Shown here: piece after piece, positions 1-8,900 of the stretch
Position numbering within the stretch: the stretch's first letter is position 1
How the letters are laid out: each line of letters opens with the position of its first letter
Program-made: the position numbers and the translations under genes
The notes under the pieces: generated by a model
What the model was told of the DNA's origin: nothing
What the model saw: only the letters and a program-made list of their open reading frames with translations
The model's database searches: none
From: an uncultured Maricaulis sp.
GTDB taxonomy: Bacteria; Pseudomonadota; Alphaproteobacteria; Caulobacterales; Maricaulaceae
Assembly: GCF_947259345.1 (NCBI RefSeq)
Contig: NZ_CAMYLS010000033.1
Span: 62,001 to 126,000, forward strand
Length of the DNA: 64,000 nt
Direction of reading: 5' to 3'

Positions 1-740
1 GAGGCCAGATCATGATCGGCGGTGACGCGGCGACGATCGGCGACGGAGACGAAGGAGCTCTCCGATATGCACAATAGGGCGTCATGCGCCTTGTGCATGG
101 ACGGGTCAGGGAAATAGGCCTCATTGGTCGCGACGATTGGCAAATCGCGGGCATAGGCCTCGCGCACCAGCCAGTCCTCGGCCTGTAGTTCCTCGGCCTG
201 GCCATGGCGCTGCAATTCGACATAGAGTCGGTCGCCAAAGGCGGCCTGGAGGTCGGCGAGATAGCAAGCCGCTTCCGGCTGCCGCCCCCCGACAATCAAC
301 CGGTTGAGCAATCCGTCCGGCCCGCCGGTCAGCGCGATGACACCCGCCGCATGCTCCAGGACAAGCGCCAGCGGCACATGCGGCTCCTCGGACCCATCAA
401 CATCGCAATAAGCGGCGCTGGAGAGCGCCATCAGATTGCCATAGCCGACCTGATCCTGGGCCAGGAGGACGAGTGTGCCATCCGGCTCGGCCCGTTCACC
501 GGGATGCGGGTCGCCCATCCGGACCTTCAGCGTACAACCGACAATGGGCTGCACACCGGCCCCGGAGAGGACTTCGGAAAATTCCAGCGCCCCGAACAGA
601 TTATTGGTGTCGGTGAGCGCAATGGCCGGCATGCCGTAAGTCTGGCAGGCCTCCACCATCTGCGGCATGCGGATCGCGCCCTCGAGGACCGAATAGGGCG
701 ACCGCACACGCAGATGCACAAAGGGATGTTGCACGCCCAT
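1..740 (-). CDS. dnaE: DNA polymerase III alpha subunit, N-terminal part (runs off window start)
   Basis: This is the first 246 codons of the replicative DNA polymerase catalytic subunit; the gene continues past base 1. The ATG at 738-740 follows a GGAG ribosome site and opens MGVQHPFVHLRVRSPYSVLE. That matches the PHP domain that begins every bacterial DnaE (histidines in FVHLR, then ALTDTNNLFGALEF and MHKAHDALLCI). PHP domains in DnaE bind metals and support proofreading or stability. The reading frame is intact throughout the visible part. The gene lies downstream of the small sidA-like gene and of lolD on the same strand, with 96 bases between the small gene and dnaE. It could share the SOS promoter upstream, but the gap leaves room for its own promoter. 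I am confident of the family; nothing can be said about the polymerase domain, which is outside the window. Confidence 0.95.
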   Translation of the reverse strand, partial: MGVQHPFVHLRVRSPYSVLEGAIRMPQMVEACQTYGMPAIALTDTNNLFGALEFSEVLSGAGVQPIVGCTLKVRMGDPHPGERAEPDGTLVLLAQDQVGYGNLMALSSAAYCDVDGSEEPHVPLALVLEHAAGVIALTGGPDGLLNRLIVGGRQPEAACYLADLQAAFGDRLYVELQRHGQAEELQAEDWLVREAYARDLPIVATNEAYFPDPSMHKAHDALLCISESSFVSVADRRRVTADHDLA

Positions 741-836
741 GCGTCGCTCCTGAAGTCCGGCCTCGAAACTGATCCTGCCCTGCCCCGACCGCCGCCACGG
801 GCGGCGACGTCGAGTCAGGCCATCAGTCTAGCCGCT

Positions 837-932
837 TCAGGCCGCGCCGAGAACCGATCCCCACATGGCAATCATCCAGGCGAAGCCGAGAACGGCAGTC
901 GCAGCAGACACATCTTGAACAACACGGCGCAT
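837..932 (-). CDS. sidA: SidA-like SOS-induced small membrane protein (31 aa)
   Basis: This short gene encodes a 31-residue protein that starts MRRVVQDVSA and ends GSVLGAA. A basic N-terminus precedes one hydrophobic segment (about residues 9-31, with two tryptophans in WMIAMW). ATG at 930-932 has a GGGGAG ribosome site about seven bases upstream. The promoter carries two perfect alphaproteobacterial LexA sites (separate entry). In Caulobacter, SidA is a 29-residue inner-membrane division inhibitor induced by DNA damage that acts on FtsW/FtsN, and to my knowledge its gene lies directly upstream of dnaE, as here. Size, single membrane span, LexA control and position all agree, so I infer a SidA orthologue. 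I could not align it with the Caulobacter sequence. The alternative is an unrelated SOS-induced membrane peptide. Confidence 0.75.
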   Translation of the reverse strand: MRRVVQDVSAATAVLGFAWMIAMWGSVLGAA

Positions 933-952
933 AACGCTCTCCCCAATCGCGA

Positions 953-1014
953 GTTCTGCTTTTGTTCTATTGCGGCACAACGCAGGCGTCAAGAGGAATG
1001 TTCCAATTTTGTTC
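953..1014 (-). promoter_or_regulatory. SOS promoter with two LexA boxes upstream of the sidA-like gene
   Basis: Two GTTC-N7-GTTC sites, the alphaproteobacterial LexA operator, lie at 953-967 (GTTCTGCTTTTGTTC) and 1000-1014 (GTTCCAATTTTGTTC). On the minus strand a good promoter sits between and within them: -35 TTGACG (992-987), a 17-base spacer, and -10 TAGAAC (969-964). The proximal box overlaps the -10 element and the distal box lies just upstream of the -35, so bound LexA would block polymerase. Transcription would begin about 25 bases before the ATG at 932. The sites fall between the end of lolD and the small gene, so they serve the small gene and perhaps dnaE. Confidence 0.85.
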
Positions 1015-1036
1015 TCATGCAGTTCGCGCAGGCTGA

Positions 1037-1726
1037 TCAGTCAGGGATGTAGGGCGTGAGATGCCCGTCCGCGAAGGTCAGGATTCGGTCCATCCGTCCG
1101 GCAAGCTCGTGATTATGGGTGGCCACCAGGGCCGCCGCGCCTTCTGCCTTCACCGTTTGGCGAAAAGCATCAAACACGGTCTCGGAGGTTGTCGGATCCA
1201 GATTGCCGGTCGGCTCGTCGGCCAACAGGACATGGGGCGCATTGGCCAGGGCTCGGGCTATGGCGACACGTTGCTGCTCGCCACCGGACAATTGCGACGG
1301 CTGGTGCAGGAGGCGGTCCGCCAGACCGAGCTGTGTGAGGAGCATTTCCGCCCGCTCCCGCGCTTTGCGCGACGGCACGCCTGCGATCAGTTGCGGCAGG
1401 ACGATATTTTCCAGCGCATCAAACTCGGGCAGGAGATGGTGGAATTGGTAGACGAAGCCGATCTCGCGGCGACGGATGGCGGTGCGCTCGCGGTCCGACA
1501 GGTCGACCGTGGCCCGCCCCCTCACCCGCACTTCACCGGCATTGGGACGCTCAAGCAAACCGGCTGCATGCAGGAGCGAGGATTTGCCGGAACCGGACGG
1601 ACCAACCAGACCGACAATCTCGCCCGGTGACAGGGCCAGGCTGGCGCCCTGCAGAACCGGGAGCTCGCCCGCATCGGTGACATAAGTCCGGTCGATGGCA
1701 TCAAGTTCGAGGACGAAATCACTCAT
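1037..1726 (-). CDS. lolD: lipoprotein-releasing ABC transporter, ATP-binding subunit LolD
   Basis: LolD is the cytoplasmic ATPase of the Lol complex, which releases outer-membrane lipoproteins from the inner membrane to the LolA carrier. The 229 residues are a single ABC domain of normal length. Walker A is GPSGSGKSS at residues 42-50, the signature LSGGEQQR at about 146-153 and Walker B VLLADE at about 166-171, followed by the switch histidine in VATHNH. The start codon overlaps the end of lolC by 8 bases, so the two are translationally coupled, which fixes the partner. The pair lies downstream of proS in the same operon, a common alphaproteobacterial arrangement. The MacB family is the alternative, but the neighbour is a LolC/E-type permease. 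Confidence 0.93.
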   Translation of the reverse strand: MSDFVLELDAIDRTYVTDAGELPVLQGASLALSPGEIVGLVGPSGSGKSSLLHAAGLLERPNAGEVRVRGRATVDLSDRERTAIRRREIGFVYQFHHLLPEFDALENIVLPQLIAGVPSRKARERAEMLLTQLGLADRLLHQPSQLSGGEQQRVAIARALANAPHVLLADEPTGNLDPTTSETVFDAFRQTVKAEGAAALVATHNHELAGRMDRILTFADGHLTPYIPD

Positions 1727-3050
1727 AGCGCAGCGCCTCCACCGGATCGAGACGCGCAGCCCGCCAGGCCGGCGGCAGGGTCACAACCAGGGAGATGATC
1801 AGGCCGAAGATCGAGATGAAGCCCACCTCGCCCCAGTCCAGCTGAGCGGGAATGCGATAGAGGTAGTAAACCGTCGGATCCCAGACCTGGGCGCCCGTCG
1901 TCCAGGTGATGAAATCCTGGATCGGTCCGATATTCACGACGAAGAGGATGCCCAGCATCAGCCCGGCAAAAGTCCCGGCCATGCCGATACTGGCGCCCAC
2001 GATCAAGAAGACGCGCATGATCGAGGCCTGGGTCGCGCCCATCGTGCGCAGGATGGCGATATCGCGCGACTTGTTCTTCACCAGCATGACCAGGCCCGAG
2101 ATGATGTTCATCGCAGCAATCGCTACCACGATGGATAAGATAAGCCGCATGGCCGTCCGCTCGAATTGCAACGCGTTGAAGAAAGCCGGGTCGAGCCGGG
2201 TATAGTCATACACCGAGGTATTGGGGCCGGTGATCATGCGGATCGGATCGACAAAGAGCGGGGCGAGGTCAGGATCATCGAGGCGGACCTGGATCTGGTC
2301 GACCCCCTCGCCGCGCACAAAGAAGAGCTGACCCTGTTCCAGCGGCATGAAGGCCAGACTGTCATCAATCGTCGAGACGCCGGCCGCGAGGATGGCACCG
2401 ACATAATAGGCTTTCTGCTGCGGGCGGGCCCCGAAGGCCGACGGCGCGGCGCGAGCGGACAGGAAGGTGACGCGGTCACCGACATTGACGCCCAGCCGCC
2501 TGGCGACGCCAGAACCCAGGACAATGACATCGCCGCCATACCGGCCGGTGCCGAACTCGGACAGGTCGCCATGCGTGAGGCCGGTTTGCGAGCGAGGATC
2601 CTCGCCGGATCGCACGACATCCATTGCGGCGAGATCATCCGGGCGAACCGCGAGGACCTGAAGGAAGGTCTCGTAGCGCTCAGAGGTTGCCATGACCTGG
2701 CCTGCAGTGACCGGATTGGCGCTCTTCACGCCGGGCATCGCCTCGATCTCCTCGATCAGGCGATCAATATTGCCCGGATCGATTTCCCGTGTATCCACGT
2801 ATACATGTGGCTGAAAGCCAAGAAGCTGGTTGAAGAGCTCGGCGCGAAAACCATTCATGATCGACATGACCGCGATCAGACCGGTCACCGCCAGCGCGAT
2901 ACCGCCAAAGGATATCCAGGCAATCAGCGCTACGCCACCATGCTTGCGACGGGCCCTGAGATAACGGAAAGCGAGCAGGAATTCATAGGGGCTGAAGGGG
3001 CGCGCCCCGCCAGCCGAAGCCTGACCTGTCTCGCGAACCGTATCAGTCAT
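1719..3050 (-). CDS. lolC: lipoprotein-releasing ABC transporter permease LolC/LolE
   Basis: This is the membrane subunit that, with LolD, extracts mature lipoproteins from the inner membrane. The 443-residue form has one N-terminal membrane segment (about residues 30-55, after the motif [16 protein letters not shown]), a large periplasmic domain, and three C-terminal membrane segments (about 300-430) ending in [17 protein letters not shown], the classic LolC/E tail. I chose the ATG at 3048-3050 (MTDTVRETG), which overlaps the proS stop by 8 bases; an upstream extension would run into proS and is not typical. Many alphaproteobacteria have a single LolC/E-type permease acting as a homodimer, which would fit, as no second permease is present here. 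The assignment to LolC rather than LolE is nominal. Confidence 0.9.
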   Translation of the reverse strand: MTDTVRETGQASAGGARPFSPYEFLLAFRYLRARRKHGGVALIAWISFGGIALAVTGLIAVMSIMNGFRAELFNQLLGFQPHVYVDTREIDPGNIDRLIEEIEAMPGVKSANPVTAGQVMATSERYETFLQVLAVRPDDLAAMDVVRSGEDPRSQTGLTHGDLSEFGTGRYGGDVIVLGSGVARRLGVNVGDRVTFLSARAAPSAFGARPQQKAYYVGAILAAGVSTIDDSLAFMPLEQGQLFFVRGEGVDQIQVRLDDPDLAPLFVDPIRMITGPNTSVYDYTRLDPAFFNALQFERTAMRLILSIVVAIAAMNIISGLVMLVKNKSRDIAILRTMGATQASIMRVFLIVGASIGMAGTFAGLMLGILFVVNIGPIQDFITWTTGAQVWDPTVYYLYRIPAQLDWGEVGFISIFGLIISLVVTLPPAWRAARLDPVEALRYE

Positions 3051-4377
3051 CGGCAAAGGCTCTCTCGGCCAAGCGGCTGACGGCGTCTTCCGGCGACATC
3101 TCATGCGTCTCGCCGGTGCGTCGCACCTTCAGTTCGATCTTGCCCTCTTTCAGGCCGCGCGGCCCGATCACGATCTGATAGGGCAGACCGATCAGGTCGG
3201 CGGTCGCGAATTTGGCGCCGGCGCGATTGTCGGTGTCGTCGTAGAGGGGATCGAGTCCGGCTTCCACAAGCGCCGCATAGGCGGCTTCGCTCGCCACATC
3301 ACAGGCCTCGTCACCAACCCGCATATTGATGATGCCGACACCGAAGGGCGCGACGCTCTCCGGCCAGATACAGCCCTTCTCGTCGTGATGCGCTTCGATG
3401 ATCGCCCCGAGCAGGCGCGACACGCCAACGCCATAGGAGCCCATATGCACCGGACGTGGCTGGCCGTCCTGGTGCTGGACCAGCGCCTTCATCGGCTCGG
3501 AATACTTGGTGCCGAAATAGAAGATATGGCCGACCTCGATGCCGCGGGCGGAAAGTTGCCGGTCCTTGGGAACGGCGGCAAACTCGTCCGGCTGGTGCAT
3601 TTCCTCGGTCGCAGCGTAGAGCGCGGTGCGCTGATCCACCAGCGGCTGGAGGTCGCCGTCGAAATCGACGTCGAGACCCGGTGCGCCCATCTCGACAAGA
3701 TCGGCATGGCAGAAGACCTCGCTCTCGCCGGTTTCGGCCAGGACGATGAATTCGTGGGAGAGATCACCGCCGATCGGCCCGGTATCCGCCTTCATCGGCA
3801 CGGCCTTCAGGCCCAGCCGCGAGAAAGTGTTCAGATAGGCCACGAACATGCGGTTATAGGAGCGACGGGCCGCCTCTTCGTCCACATCGAAGGAATAGGT
3901 GTCCTTCATCAGGAATTCGCGGCCGCGCATGACCCCGAAACGGGGCCGACGCTCATCGCGGAATTTCCACTGGATGTGGTAGAGCATTTTCGGCAAGTCC
4001 TTGTAGGACTTGCAGTAAGAGCGAAAGATCTCGGTGATCATCTCCTCATTGGTCGGCCCGAAGAGAAGCTCGCGGTCATGGCGGTCGGTGATGCGCAGCA
4101 TCTCGTCGCCATAATCATCATAGCGACCGCTCTCACGCCACAGATCGGCCGACTGGATGGTCGGCATGAGGAGTTCGATGGCCCCGGCCCGGTCCTGCTC
4201 CTCGCGCACGATCTGCTCGATCTTCTTGAGCACGCGATGACCCAGCGGCAGCCAGGAATAGATGCCGGCCGCCTGCTGCTTGATCATGCCCGCGCGCAAC
4301 ATCAGCTGGTGCGAGACAATCTCGGCGTCGGAGGGCGTTTCCTTGAGGACGGGCAGAAAGTAGCGGGACAGGCGCAT
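3043..4377 (-). CDS. proS: prolyl-tRNA synthetase, short alphaproteobacterial type
   Basis: ProS charges tRNA-Pro in the cytoplasm. The 444 residues begin [34 protein letters not shown], the usual class II ProRS N-terminus, and include the catalytic motifs around [25 protein letters not shown] (motif 2) and [16 protein letters not shown] (motif 3). The C-terminal anticodon-binding domain (from about residue 340) ends the protein. It lacks the roughly 180-residue INS editing domain of the gammaproteobacterial type, which is normal for Alphaproteobacteria (about 440 residues). It is the first gene of the proS-lolC-lolD block and overlaps lolC by 8 bases. Upstream lies the 420-base non-coding stretch, where its promoter should be. 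Confidence 0.96.
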   Translation of the reverse strand: MRLSRYFLPVLKETPSDAEIVSHQLMLRAGMIKQQAAGIYSWLPLGHRVLKKIEQIVREEQDRAGAIELLMPTIQSADLWRESGRYDDYGDEMLRITDRHDRELLFGPTNEEMITEIFRSYCKSYKDLPKMLYHIQWKFRDERRPRFGVMRGREFLMKDTYSFDVDEEAARRSYNRMFVAYLNTFSRLGLKAVPMKADTGPIGGDLSHEFIVLAETGESEVFCHADLVEMGAPGLDVDFDGDLQPLVDQRTALYAATEEMHQPDEFAAVPKDRQLSARGIEVGHIFYFGTKYSEPMKALVQHQDGQPRPVHMGSYGVGVSRLLGAIIEAHHDEKGCIWPESVAPFGVGIINMRVGDEACDVASEAAYAALVEAGLDPLYDDTDNRAGAKFATADLIGLPYQIVIGPRGLKEGKIELKVRRTGETHEMSPEDAVSRLAERAFADD

Positions 4378-4797
4378 GGGGCGATTCCGGTGGGTTCGTG
4401 TTTGACGCCCATTAGACCGGCTGAGCGGCGTAATACAAGGATGGATGGGGGCTAAGGTGCAGAGAGCGGGATGGCGTGCAGGCGTGACAGGTCCTCAACT
4501 CCACACTCATTCCGCTCAGCAATATTTTCGGACGACCAGGGTTCGCCTCGGGCGCGGCGCGCAAAGCTCACCATTCATCTCTTGCCGAGAGAAAGCCGCA
4601 TCCCATTCTTGAGCTCAAGGGTTTCTACCGCGAAGCGGCGCTCCGCGCCCTTGACCTCAAGAATGGGATGCGGCCAGCTGGCCCACAAGACATGTATGGA
4701 TCGCCTCGCGTCCGACGCCAGATTGCGACGCTAGATGCCCATCGCGCACGGAGATGGAGCGGCGACATGCGGCTTTCGCAAGGACCGCGTCGACGCG
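4378..4797. other. 420-base non-coding stretch between proS and the AbgT gene
   Basis: No convincing gene is visible here on either strand; the open frames that cross it have no ribosome site and no recognisable product. Its main structure is the long inverted repeat at 4595-4674 (separate entry). It must also hold the proS promoter near its left end and the 3' end of the AbgT transcript near its right end. This is one of only two gene-free stretches over 300 bases in the window. Confidence 0.6.
4595..4674. repeat. long near-perfect inverted repeat (27-base arms, 26-base loop)
   Basis: The left arm 4595-4621 and right arm 4648-4674 are reverse complements at 26 of 27 positions; each outer end reads GCCGCATCCCATTCTTGAG inward. 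The 26-base loop is itself GC-rich and partly self-complementary (CCGCG...CGCGG type). No T-run follows on either strand, so this is not a standard terminator. It could be a remnant of a small non-autonomous mobile element, a chromosomal hairpin repeat, or a processing site in the AbgT-proS interval. The structure is certain; the role is unknown. Confidence 0.85.
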
Positions 4798-6393
4798 CTA
4801 TCCCTCCGCCGGATAATAGGTCGGCGAGCCCGGTCCGACCGGCAGGTCCAGTCCGAAGGTCCACAGAAAGAAGAAGCTCGACCAGAAAATGAGGAAGAAG
4901 ATCGTATAGGGCAGCATCATCGCGATCAGCGTGCCGACCCCGAGATTGCGGTCATAGCGTGTCGCCCAGGCGAGGATGAGGCCGAAATAACTCATCATCG
5001 GCGTGATGATATTGGTCGAGCTGTCACCGATCCGGTAGGCCGCCTGGATCACTTCCGGCGCATAACCGATCAGCATCAGCATGGGCACGAAGATCGGCGC
5101 GGTCACCGCCCATTGGGCCGAGGCCGATCCCAGCGACAGATTGATGACGGCGCACATCAGGATGAAGAGGAAGAAGACCAACGGTCCGGTCAGCCCGCTA
5201 TCCTGCAGGAATTGCGCGCCGGTCACCGCCGTGATTGCGCCGAGATTCGTCCAGCCGAAAAAGGCGACGAACTGCGCCGCGAAGAAGACCAGCACGATAT
5301 AGAGACCCAAGGCACTCAGCGCACTGGCCATGGCGTCGATGACATCGCGGTCCGTCTTCATCGTCCCGGTCGCGCGGCCATAGGCATAGCCGGCGGCAAT
5401 GAAGAAGATCAGGATCCAGACGACGAAGCCACGGAAGAAGGGCGAATTGATACGATCGCCGGTGTCCGGATTACGCAGAACGCCCCATTCGGGCGCCAAG
5501 GTCAGCGCCATCAACGCGAAAACGCCCAGAATGGCCAGGCCGGCCCAGCCCAGGCCCTTGCGTTCCTTGGCCTCCAGCGGCTGCATCATATTCTTGTCGA
5601 GCACGGTCTCGTCAGCGTTCAAGGGATTGTACTGGCCCAGCTTGGGCTCGACGATGAAGATGGTCACCAGGGACCCGATGGCCGTGATCAGAAAGGTCGA
5701 CGCGACCATGAAATACCAGTTGGCCGTGGCGACCACGACATAGTCCGGGTCAATCAGGCGCGCCGCTTCCTGTGTGATGCCCGCCAGGAGCGGATCAATG
5801 GTTCCAATGAGAATATTGGCGCTATAGCCGCCGGACACACCGGCAAAGGCCGCCGCCATGCCGGCCAGCGGGTGGCGACCCAATGCATAGAAGATCGCGC
5901 CCGCCAAGGGGATCAGAACGACATAGCCGACCTCGGACGCTGTATTGGAGACAATGCCGGCAAAGACGATGGCCACTGTCACGACATGCCGCGGTGCCGA
6001 CAGGACCATGGACCGAACGGCCGCGGACAGCAGACCGGACTTCTCGGCCACGCCGACGCCCAGCATCGCCACCAGGACGACGCCCAGGGGCGCGAAACCG
6101 GTAAAATTGGAGACGAGGCTGGTCCAGATACGCCGGATCCCGTCGCCATCGAGCAGGCTGACCGCGCGGATCATCCCGTCCTCAGCCACACCACGAGCAC
6201 CGGCCGGGCGCGGGTCTTCGACGGCGAGGCCCATCCAGCCAAACAGGCCTGACAGCAGCACAATGCCCACAGCAAGAATGGCGAAGAGCGTGACCGGGTG
6301 CGGCAGGAGATTGCCGAGCCATTCAACGCCGTCAAGAAAGCGGGTGAAGGCACTGCGGCGCTTGGTGTCCGGTGTTGGAACTGACTTGGTCAT
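4798..6393 (-). CDS. AbgT-family transporter (first copy)
   Basis: This 531-residue inner-membrane protein belongs to the AbgT family, whose members import p-aminobenzoyl-glutamate or export sulfonamide-like antimetabolites. Family features visible are the N-terminal FLDGVEWLGNLLPHPVTLFAILAVGIVLLSG, the motif GFAPLGVVLVAMLGVGVAEKSGLLSAAVRSMV, about a dozen membrane segments, the AQWAVTAPIFVPMLMLIGY segment, and GDSSTNIITPMMSYFGLIL near the C-terminus. The ATG at 6391-6393 follows a GGGGAAA ribosome site. The gene sits between the DUF1467 gene and proS, where I would expect the core block to be continuous, so it may be an insertion. The substrate cannot be told from sequence. A second, clearly related copy lies at 27295-28848. 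Confidence 0.88.
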   Translation of the reverse strand: MTKSVPTPDTKRRSAFTRFLDGVEWLGNLLPHPVTLFAILAVGIVLLSGLFGWMGLAVEDPRPAGARGVAEDGMIRAVSLLDGDGIRRIWTSLVSNFTGFAPLGVVLVAMLGVGVAEKSGLLSAAVRSMVLSAPRHVVTVAIVFAGIVSNTASEVGYVVLIPLAGAIFYALGRHPLAGMAAAFAGVSGGYSANILIGTIDPLLAGITQEAARLIDPDYVVVATANWYFMVASTFLITAIGSLVTIFIVEPKLGQYNPLNADETVLDKNMMQPLEAKERKGLGWAGLAILGVFALMALTLAPEWGVLRNPDTGDRINSPFFRGFVVWILIFFIAAGYAYGRATGTMKTDRDVIDAMASALSALGLYIVLVFFAAQFVAFFGWTNLGAITAVTGAQFLQDSGLTGPLVFFLFILMCAVINLSLGSASAQWAVTAPIFVPMLMLIGYAPEVIQAAYRIGDSSTNIITPMMSYFGLILAWATRYDRNLGVGTLIAMMLPYTIFFLIFWSSFFFLWTFGLDLPVGPGSPTYYPAEG

Positions 6394-6458
6394 GACGTTT
6401 CCCCATCCTGCAGGCCCAGCCCCTCCCCGTTTCGGGACTGTGCGGCATCTCGTTTGTT

Positions 6459-6797
6459 CTAGTAAGCGCCAGACGGCATGAACGGCTCCAGAACGCCGCT
6501 CTCATTAACGATGAAATAGATGATCCAGACGGTCGAAGCCGCCACGGTCGACCACCACATCTTCCGCGTCAGGTTTGGAGACTGTGGCGCACCACGCTCA
6601 GACCCCTCAACCACATCCCCCGCCTCTTCCTGCGAGCGCACGCCGATCGGCAGCATGGTGAAAAAGAAGAGCCACCAGACGATCAGGAAAACCACGACGC
6701 CATTCACGACGCCAACCCCGCCATCGCGGATGAAAAAACCGGAGAGCCAGAGCAGGCCGGCGATCGCGACCGGCGCGCGTTTGAGCCAGTCCATCAT
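6459..6797 (-). CDS. DUF1467 family small membrane protein
   Basis: This 112-residue protein has three hydrophobic segments: about residues 9-22, 28-52 (VVNGVVVFLIVWWLFFFTMLPIGVRSQ) and 86-98. The middle segment followed by LPIGVRSQEEAGDVVEGSERGAPQSP is characteristic of the DUF1467 family, found almost only in Alphaproteobacteria. Its function is unknown. The start overlaps the stop of mce by 4 bases (ATGA), so it is translationally coupled to it, and it is the last gene of the nuo-birA-coaX-rnj-mce unit. I recall mce and DUF1467 genes being neighbours in many alphaproteobacteria, so the pairing is conserved though unexplained. Confidence 0.85.
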   Translation of the reverse strand: MMDWLKRAPVAIAGLLWLSGFFIRDGGVGVVNGVVVFLIVWWLFFFTMLPIGVRSQEEAGDVVEGSERGAPQSPNLTRKMWWSTVAASTVWIIYFIVNESGVLEPFMPSGAY

Positions 6798-7213
6798 CGC
6801 GCCGGCTCCTGCATCAGTTCGATGAGCTGACCATGGCTGTTTTTCGGGTGGATGAAGATCACCGGGACCCCATGCGCGCCGATATAGGGCTCGCCCGTAC
6901 CCAACACGGTTGCGCCCTTCGCGACCATGTCATCGCGCGCGGCGATGATGTCCGGCACTTCAAAACACAGATGGTGCTGGCCGCCCTTGGGATTGCGTTC
7001 GAGGAATTTGTGGATCGGGCTGTCATCTCCGGAAGGCTCGATCAGCTCGATCTCGGAATTGTCCAGATGCACGAAGGAGACCTTCACGCCCAGATGCGGG
7101 AAGTCCTTGGTCTCGGTCGCCTCGGTCGCGCCATAGAGCTCGGCATAAGTCTTCTTGGCCGCCTCGATATCGGGCACGGCGACACCGACATGGTTCAAAC
7201 GTCCGATCTTCAT
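6794..7213 (-). CDS. mce: methylmalonyl-CoA epimerase
   Basis: The enzyme interconverts (R)- and (S)-methylmalonyl-CoA on the route from propionyl-CoA to succinyl-CoA. The 139-residue VOC (glyoxalase-fold) protein starts MKIGRLNHVGVAVPDIEAAK, with metal ligand His8, then HLDNSEIELIEPSGDDSPIHKFL, GGQHHLCFEVPDI with the second metal histidine, and ends IFIHPKNSHGQLIELMQ with the metal-binding glutamate. Length and motifs match epimerases rather than lactoylglutathione lyases. It is 16 bases downstream of rnj and overlaps the DUF1467 gene. The mutase genes are not in the window. Confidence 0.9.
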   Translation of the reverse strand: MKIGRLNHVGVAVPDIEAAKKTYAELYGATEATETKDFPHLGVKVSFVHLDNSEIELIEPSGDDSPIHKFLERNPKGGQHHLCFEVPDIIAARDDMVAKGATVLGTGEPYIGAHGVPVIFIHPKNSHGQLIELMQEPAR

Positions 7214-7229
7214 GGCGATGATCTCCTCA

Positions 7230-8900
7230 TCAGACTTCCAGCATCAGAATCTCGACCCAGGGCTTCTTGCCCCAGATCCGGCTCGCTTCACGGCGTACGG
7301 CCCGGCGAACCTCTTCCTCGGCCCGTTCGACATCGCGGCGATCGCGCTTGGACAGGCGGTCAAAGGCGCGTTCGGCCTCGTCGGCCAGGGCGTCGGCGAA
7401 ATCGTCCAGCGACATTTGCGCGTCTTCCGGTACGCCCTGCATACGCACTTCCGGCCCCGAGACCAGCTCGCCCGTATCGGTCACCGCCATGGCGATGGCG
7501 ATCTGGCCCGCATGGGCCAGCTTGCGCCGTTCGCGCATGGAGTCCGCGCCCGCATCGACAATGAAATTGCCGTCGACATGCAGCCGGCTCGCAGGCGCTT
7601 CATCGACGATGGACGCCGTGCCATCGCTGCGGATCTGGACCATGTCGCCATTGCGGACCGAGACGGCTTGGGGGACCTGGAGCTCACGCGCAAAGGCGGC
7701 ATGCTCCAGCAGGTGGCGGCGCTCGCCATGAACCGGAATCGCCACTTTCGGCTTGGCCCAGGCATACATTTGCGCCAGCTCGTCACGGCAGGGATGGCCC
7801 GACACATGGATCGGTCGATCCTTCTCGGTGAAGATATTCACGCCACGCTCGGCCAGCCGGTTCTGCAGCTGGAAAATCCCGACATCATTGCCCGGGATGA
7901 CCCGGCTCGAGAAAATCACCGTGTCGCCACTGCTGAGCGAGACATTGCGGTGATTGCCTTCGGCGATACGCGACAGCGCCGCCCGCGGCTCACCCTGCGA
8001 ACCGGTGCAGAGATAGAGGATTTTCTCGTTGGGAAAACGCGCTGCGTCTTCCTCGCTGATGAAATCCTTCACATCGGACAACATGCCGACGGCTTTCGCA
8101 GCCGCGGTCATGCGATGCATGGAGCGGCCAACCAGACACACACGACGCCCATTGGCCTCGGCGGCCTGGATGGCGGATTGAAGCCGCGCGACGTTCGACG
8201 CGAAGGACGCAATCGCCACCTTGCCGGTGCCACATTCGCCGACCAGCTTGATCAATTCGTCGCGCACATCGCCTTCCGAACCGGCCTCGCCGGGTGTGAA
8301 GACATTGGTGCTGTCGCAGATCATGGCCAGCACGCCCTCATCGCCGATGGCGGAGATGGCGTCGCTGTCAGTGACCTCCCCGATCAGCGGATTGGGGTCG
8401 ATCTTCCAGTCGCCCGTGTGCAAAACCATGCCGGCCGGGGTGCGGATGGCGATCCCGTTGGGCTCCGGGATGGAGTGGGTCAATGTGACCATTTGCAGGT
8501 CGAAGGGACCGAGGCTGAAGCGACTGTCCAGCGCGATCTCGTGCAACTCGACCTCGTCCAGCAGACCATATTCGCGCAAGCGATCGCGCACCAGCCAGGC
8601 GGTGAAGGGCGTCGCCCAGATCGGGCAACGCAAGCGGCGCCAGAGATGTGCCACGGCCCCCATATGGTCTTCATGCGCATGGGTCAGCACCATGCCGAGC
8701 AAATCATCCCGCCGCTCCTCGATAAAGCGCGGATCGGGCATGATCAGATCAACGCCGGGTGTATTCAGATCCCCGAAGGTGACCCCGCAATCAACGATGA
8801 TCCATTTCTGCTGCCCCTCCGGCCCATAGCCGTAGAGATTGAGATTCATGCCGATTTCATCGGATCCGCCGAGCGGCAGGAAGTAGAGGCTATCGGTCAA
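7230..8900 (-). CDS. rnj: ribonuclease J
   Basis: RNase J is a metallo-beta-lactamase/beta-CASP nuclease that matures rRNA and degrades mRNA through 5' exonuclease and endonuclease activity. The 556 residues show the zinc motif HAHEDH (His74, His76, Asp78, His79), the start [20 protein letters not shown], a second-half signature [18 protein letters not shown], and [29 protein letters not shown], the C-terminal beta-CASP histidine motifs. Alphaproteobacteria use RNase J for 23S 5'-end trimming. The start overlaps the coaX stop by 4 bases (ATGA), so translation is coupled. The length is normal for the family. Confidence 0.95.
   Translation of the reverse strand: MTDSLYFLPLGGSDEIGMNLNLYGYGPEGQQKWIIVDCGVTFGDLNTPGVDLIMPDPRFIEERRDDLLGMVLTHAHEDHMGAVAHLWRRLRCPIWATPFTAWLVRDRLREYGLLDEVELHEIALDSRFSLGPFDLQMVTLTHSIPEPNGIAIRTPAGMVLHTGDWKIDPNPLIGEVTDSDAISAIGDEGVLAMICDSTNVFTPGEAGSEGDVRDELIKLVGECGTGKVAIASFASNVARLQSAIQAAEANGRRVCLVGRSMHRMTAAAKAVGMLSDVKDFISEEDAARFPNEKILYLCTGSQGEPRAALSRIAEGNHRNVSLSSGDTVIFSSRVIPGNDVGIFQLQNRLAERGVNIFTEKDRPIHVSGHPCRDELAQMYAWAKPKVAIPVHGERRHLLEHAAFARELQVPQAVSVRNGDMVQIRSDGTASIVDEAPASRLHVDGNFIVDAGADSMRERRKLAHAGQIAIAMAVTDTGELVSGPEVRMQGVPEDAQMSLDDFADALADEAERAFDRLSKRDRRDVERAEEEVRRAVRREASRIWGKKPWVEILMLEV

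Noticed and set aside
204-1052. A 282-codon plus-strand frame across dnaE and the sidA-like region
   Set aside because: It is antisense to dnaE, has no domain, and contains the LexA sites as codons; the regulatory reading explains the sequence better.
4735-6252. A 505-codon plus-strand frame opposite the AbgT gene
   Set aside because: Its His/Asp/Gln-rich composition and lack of any domain mark it as a shadow of the transporter gene.
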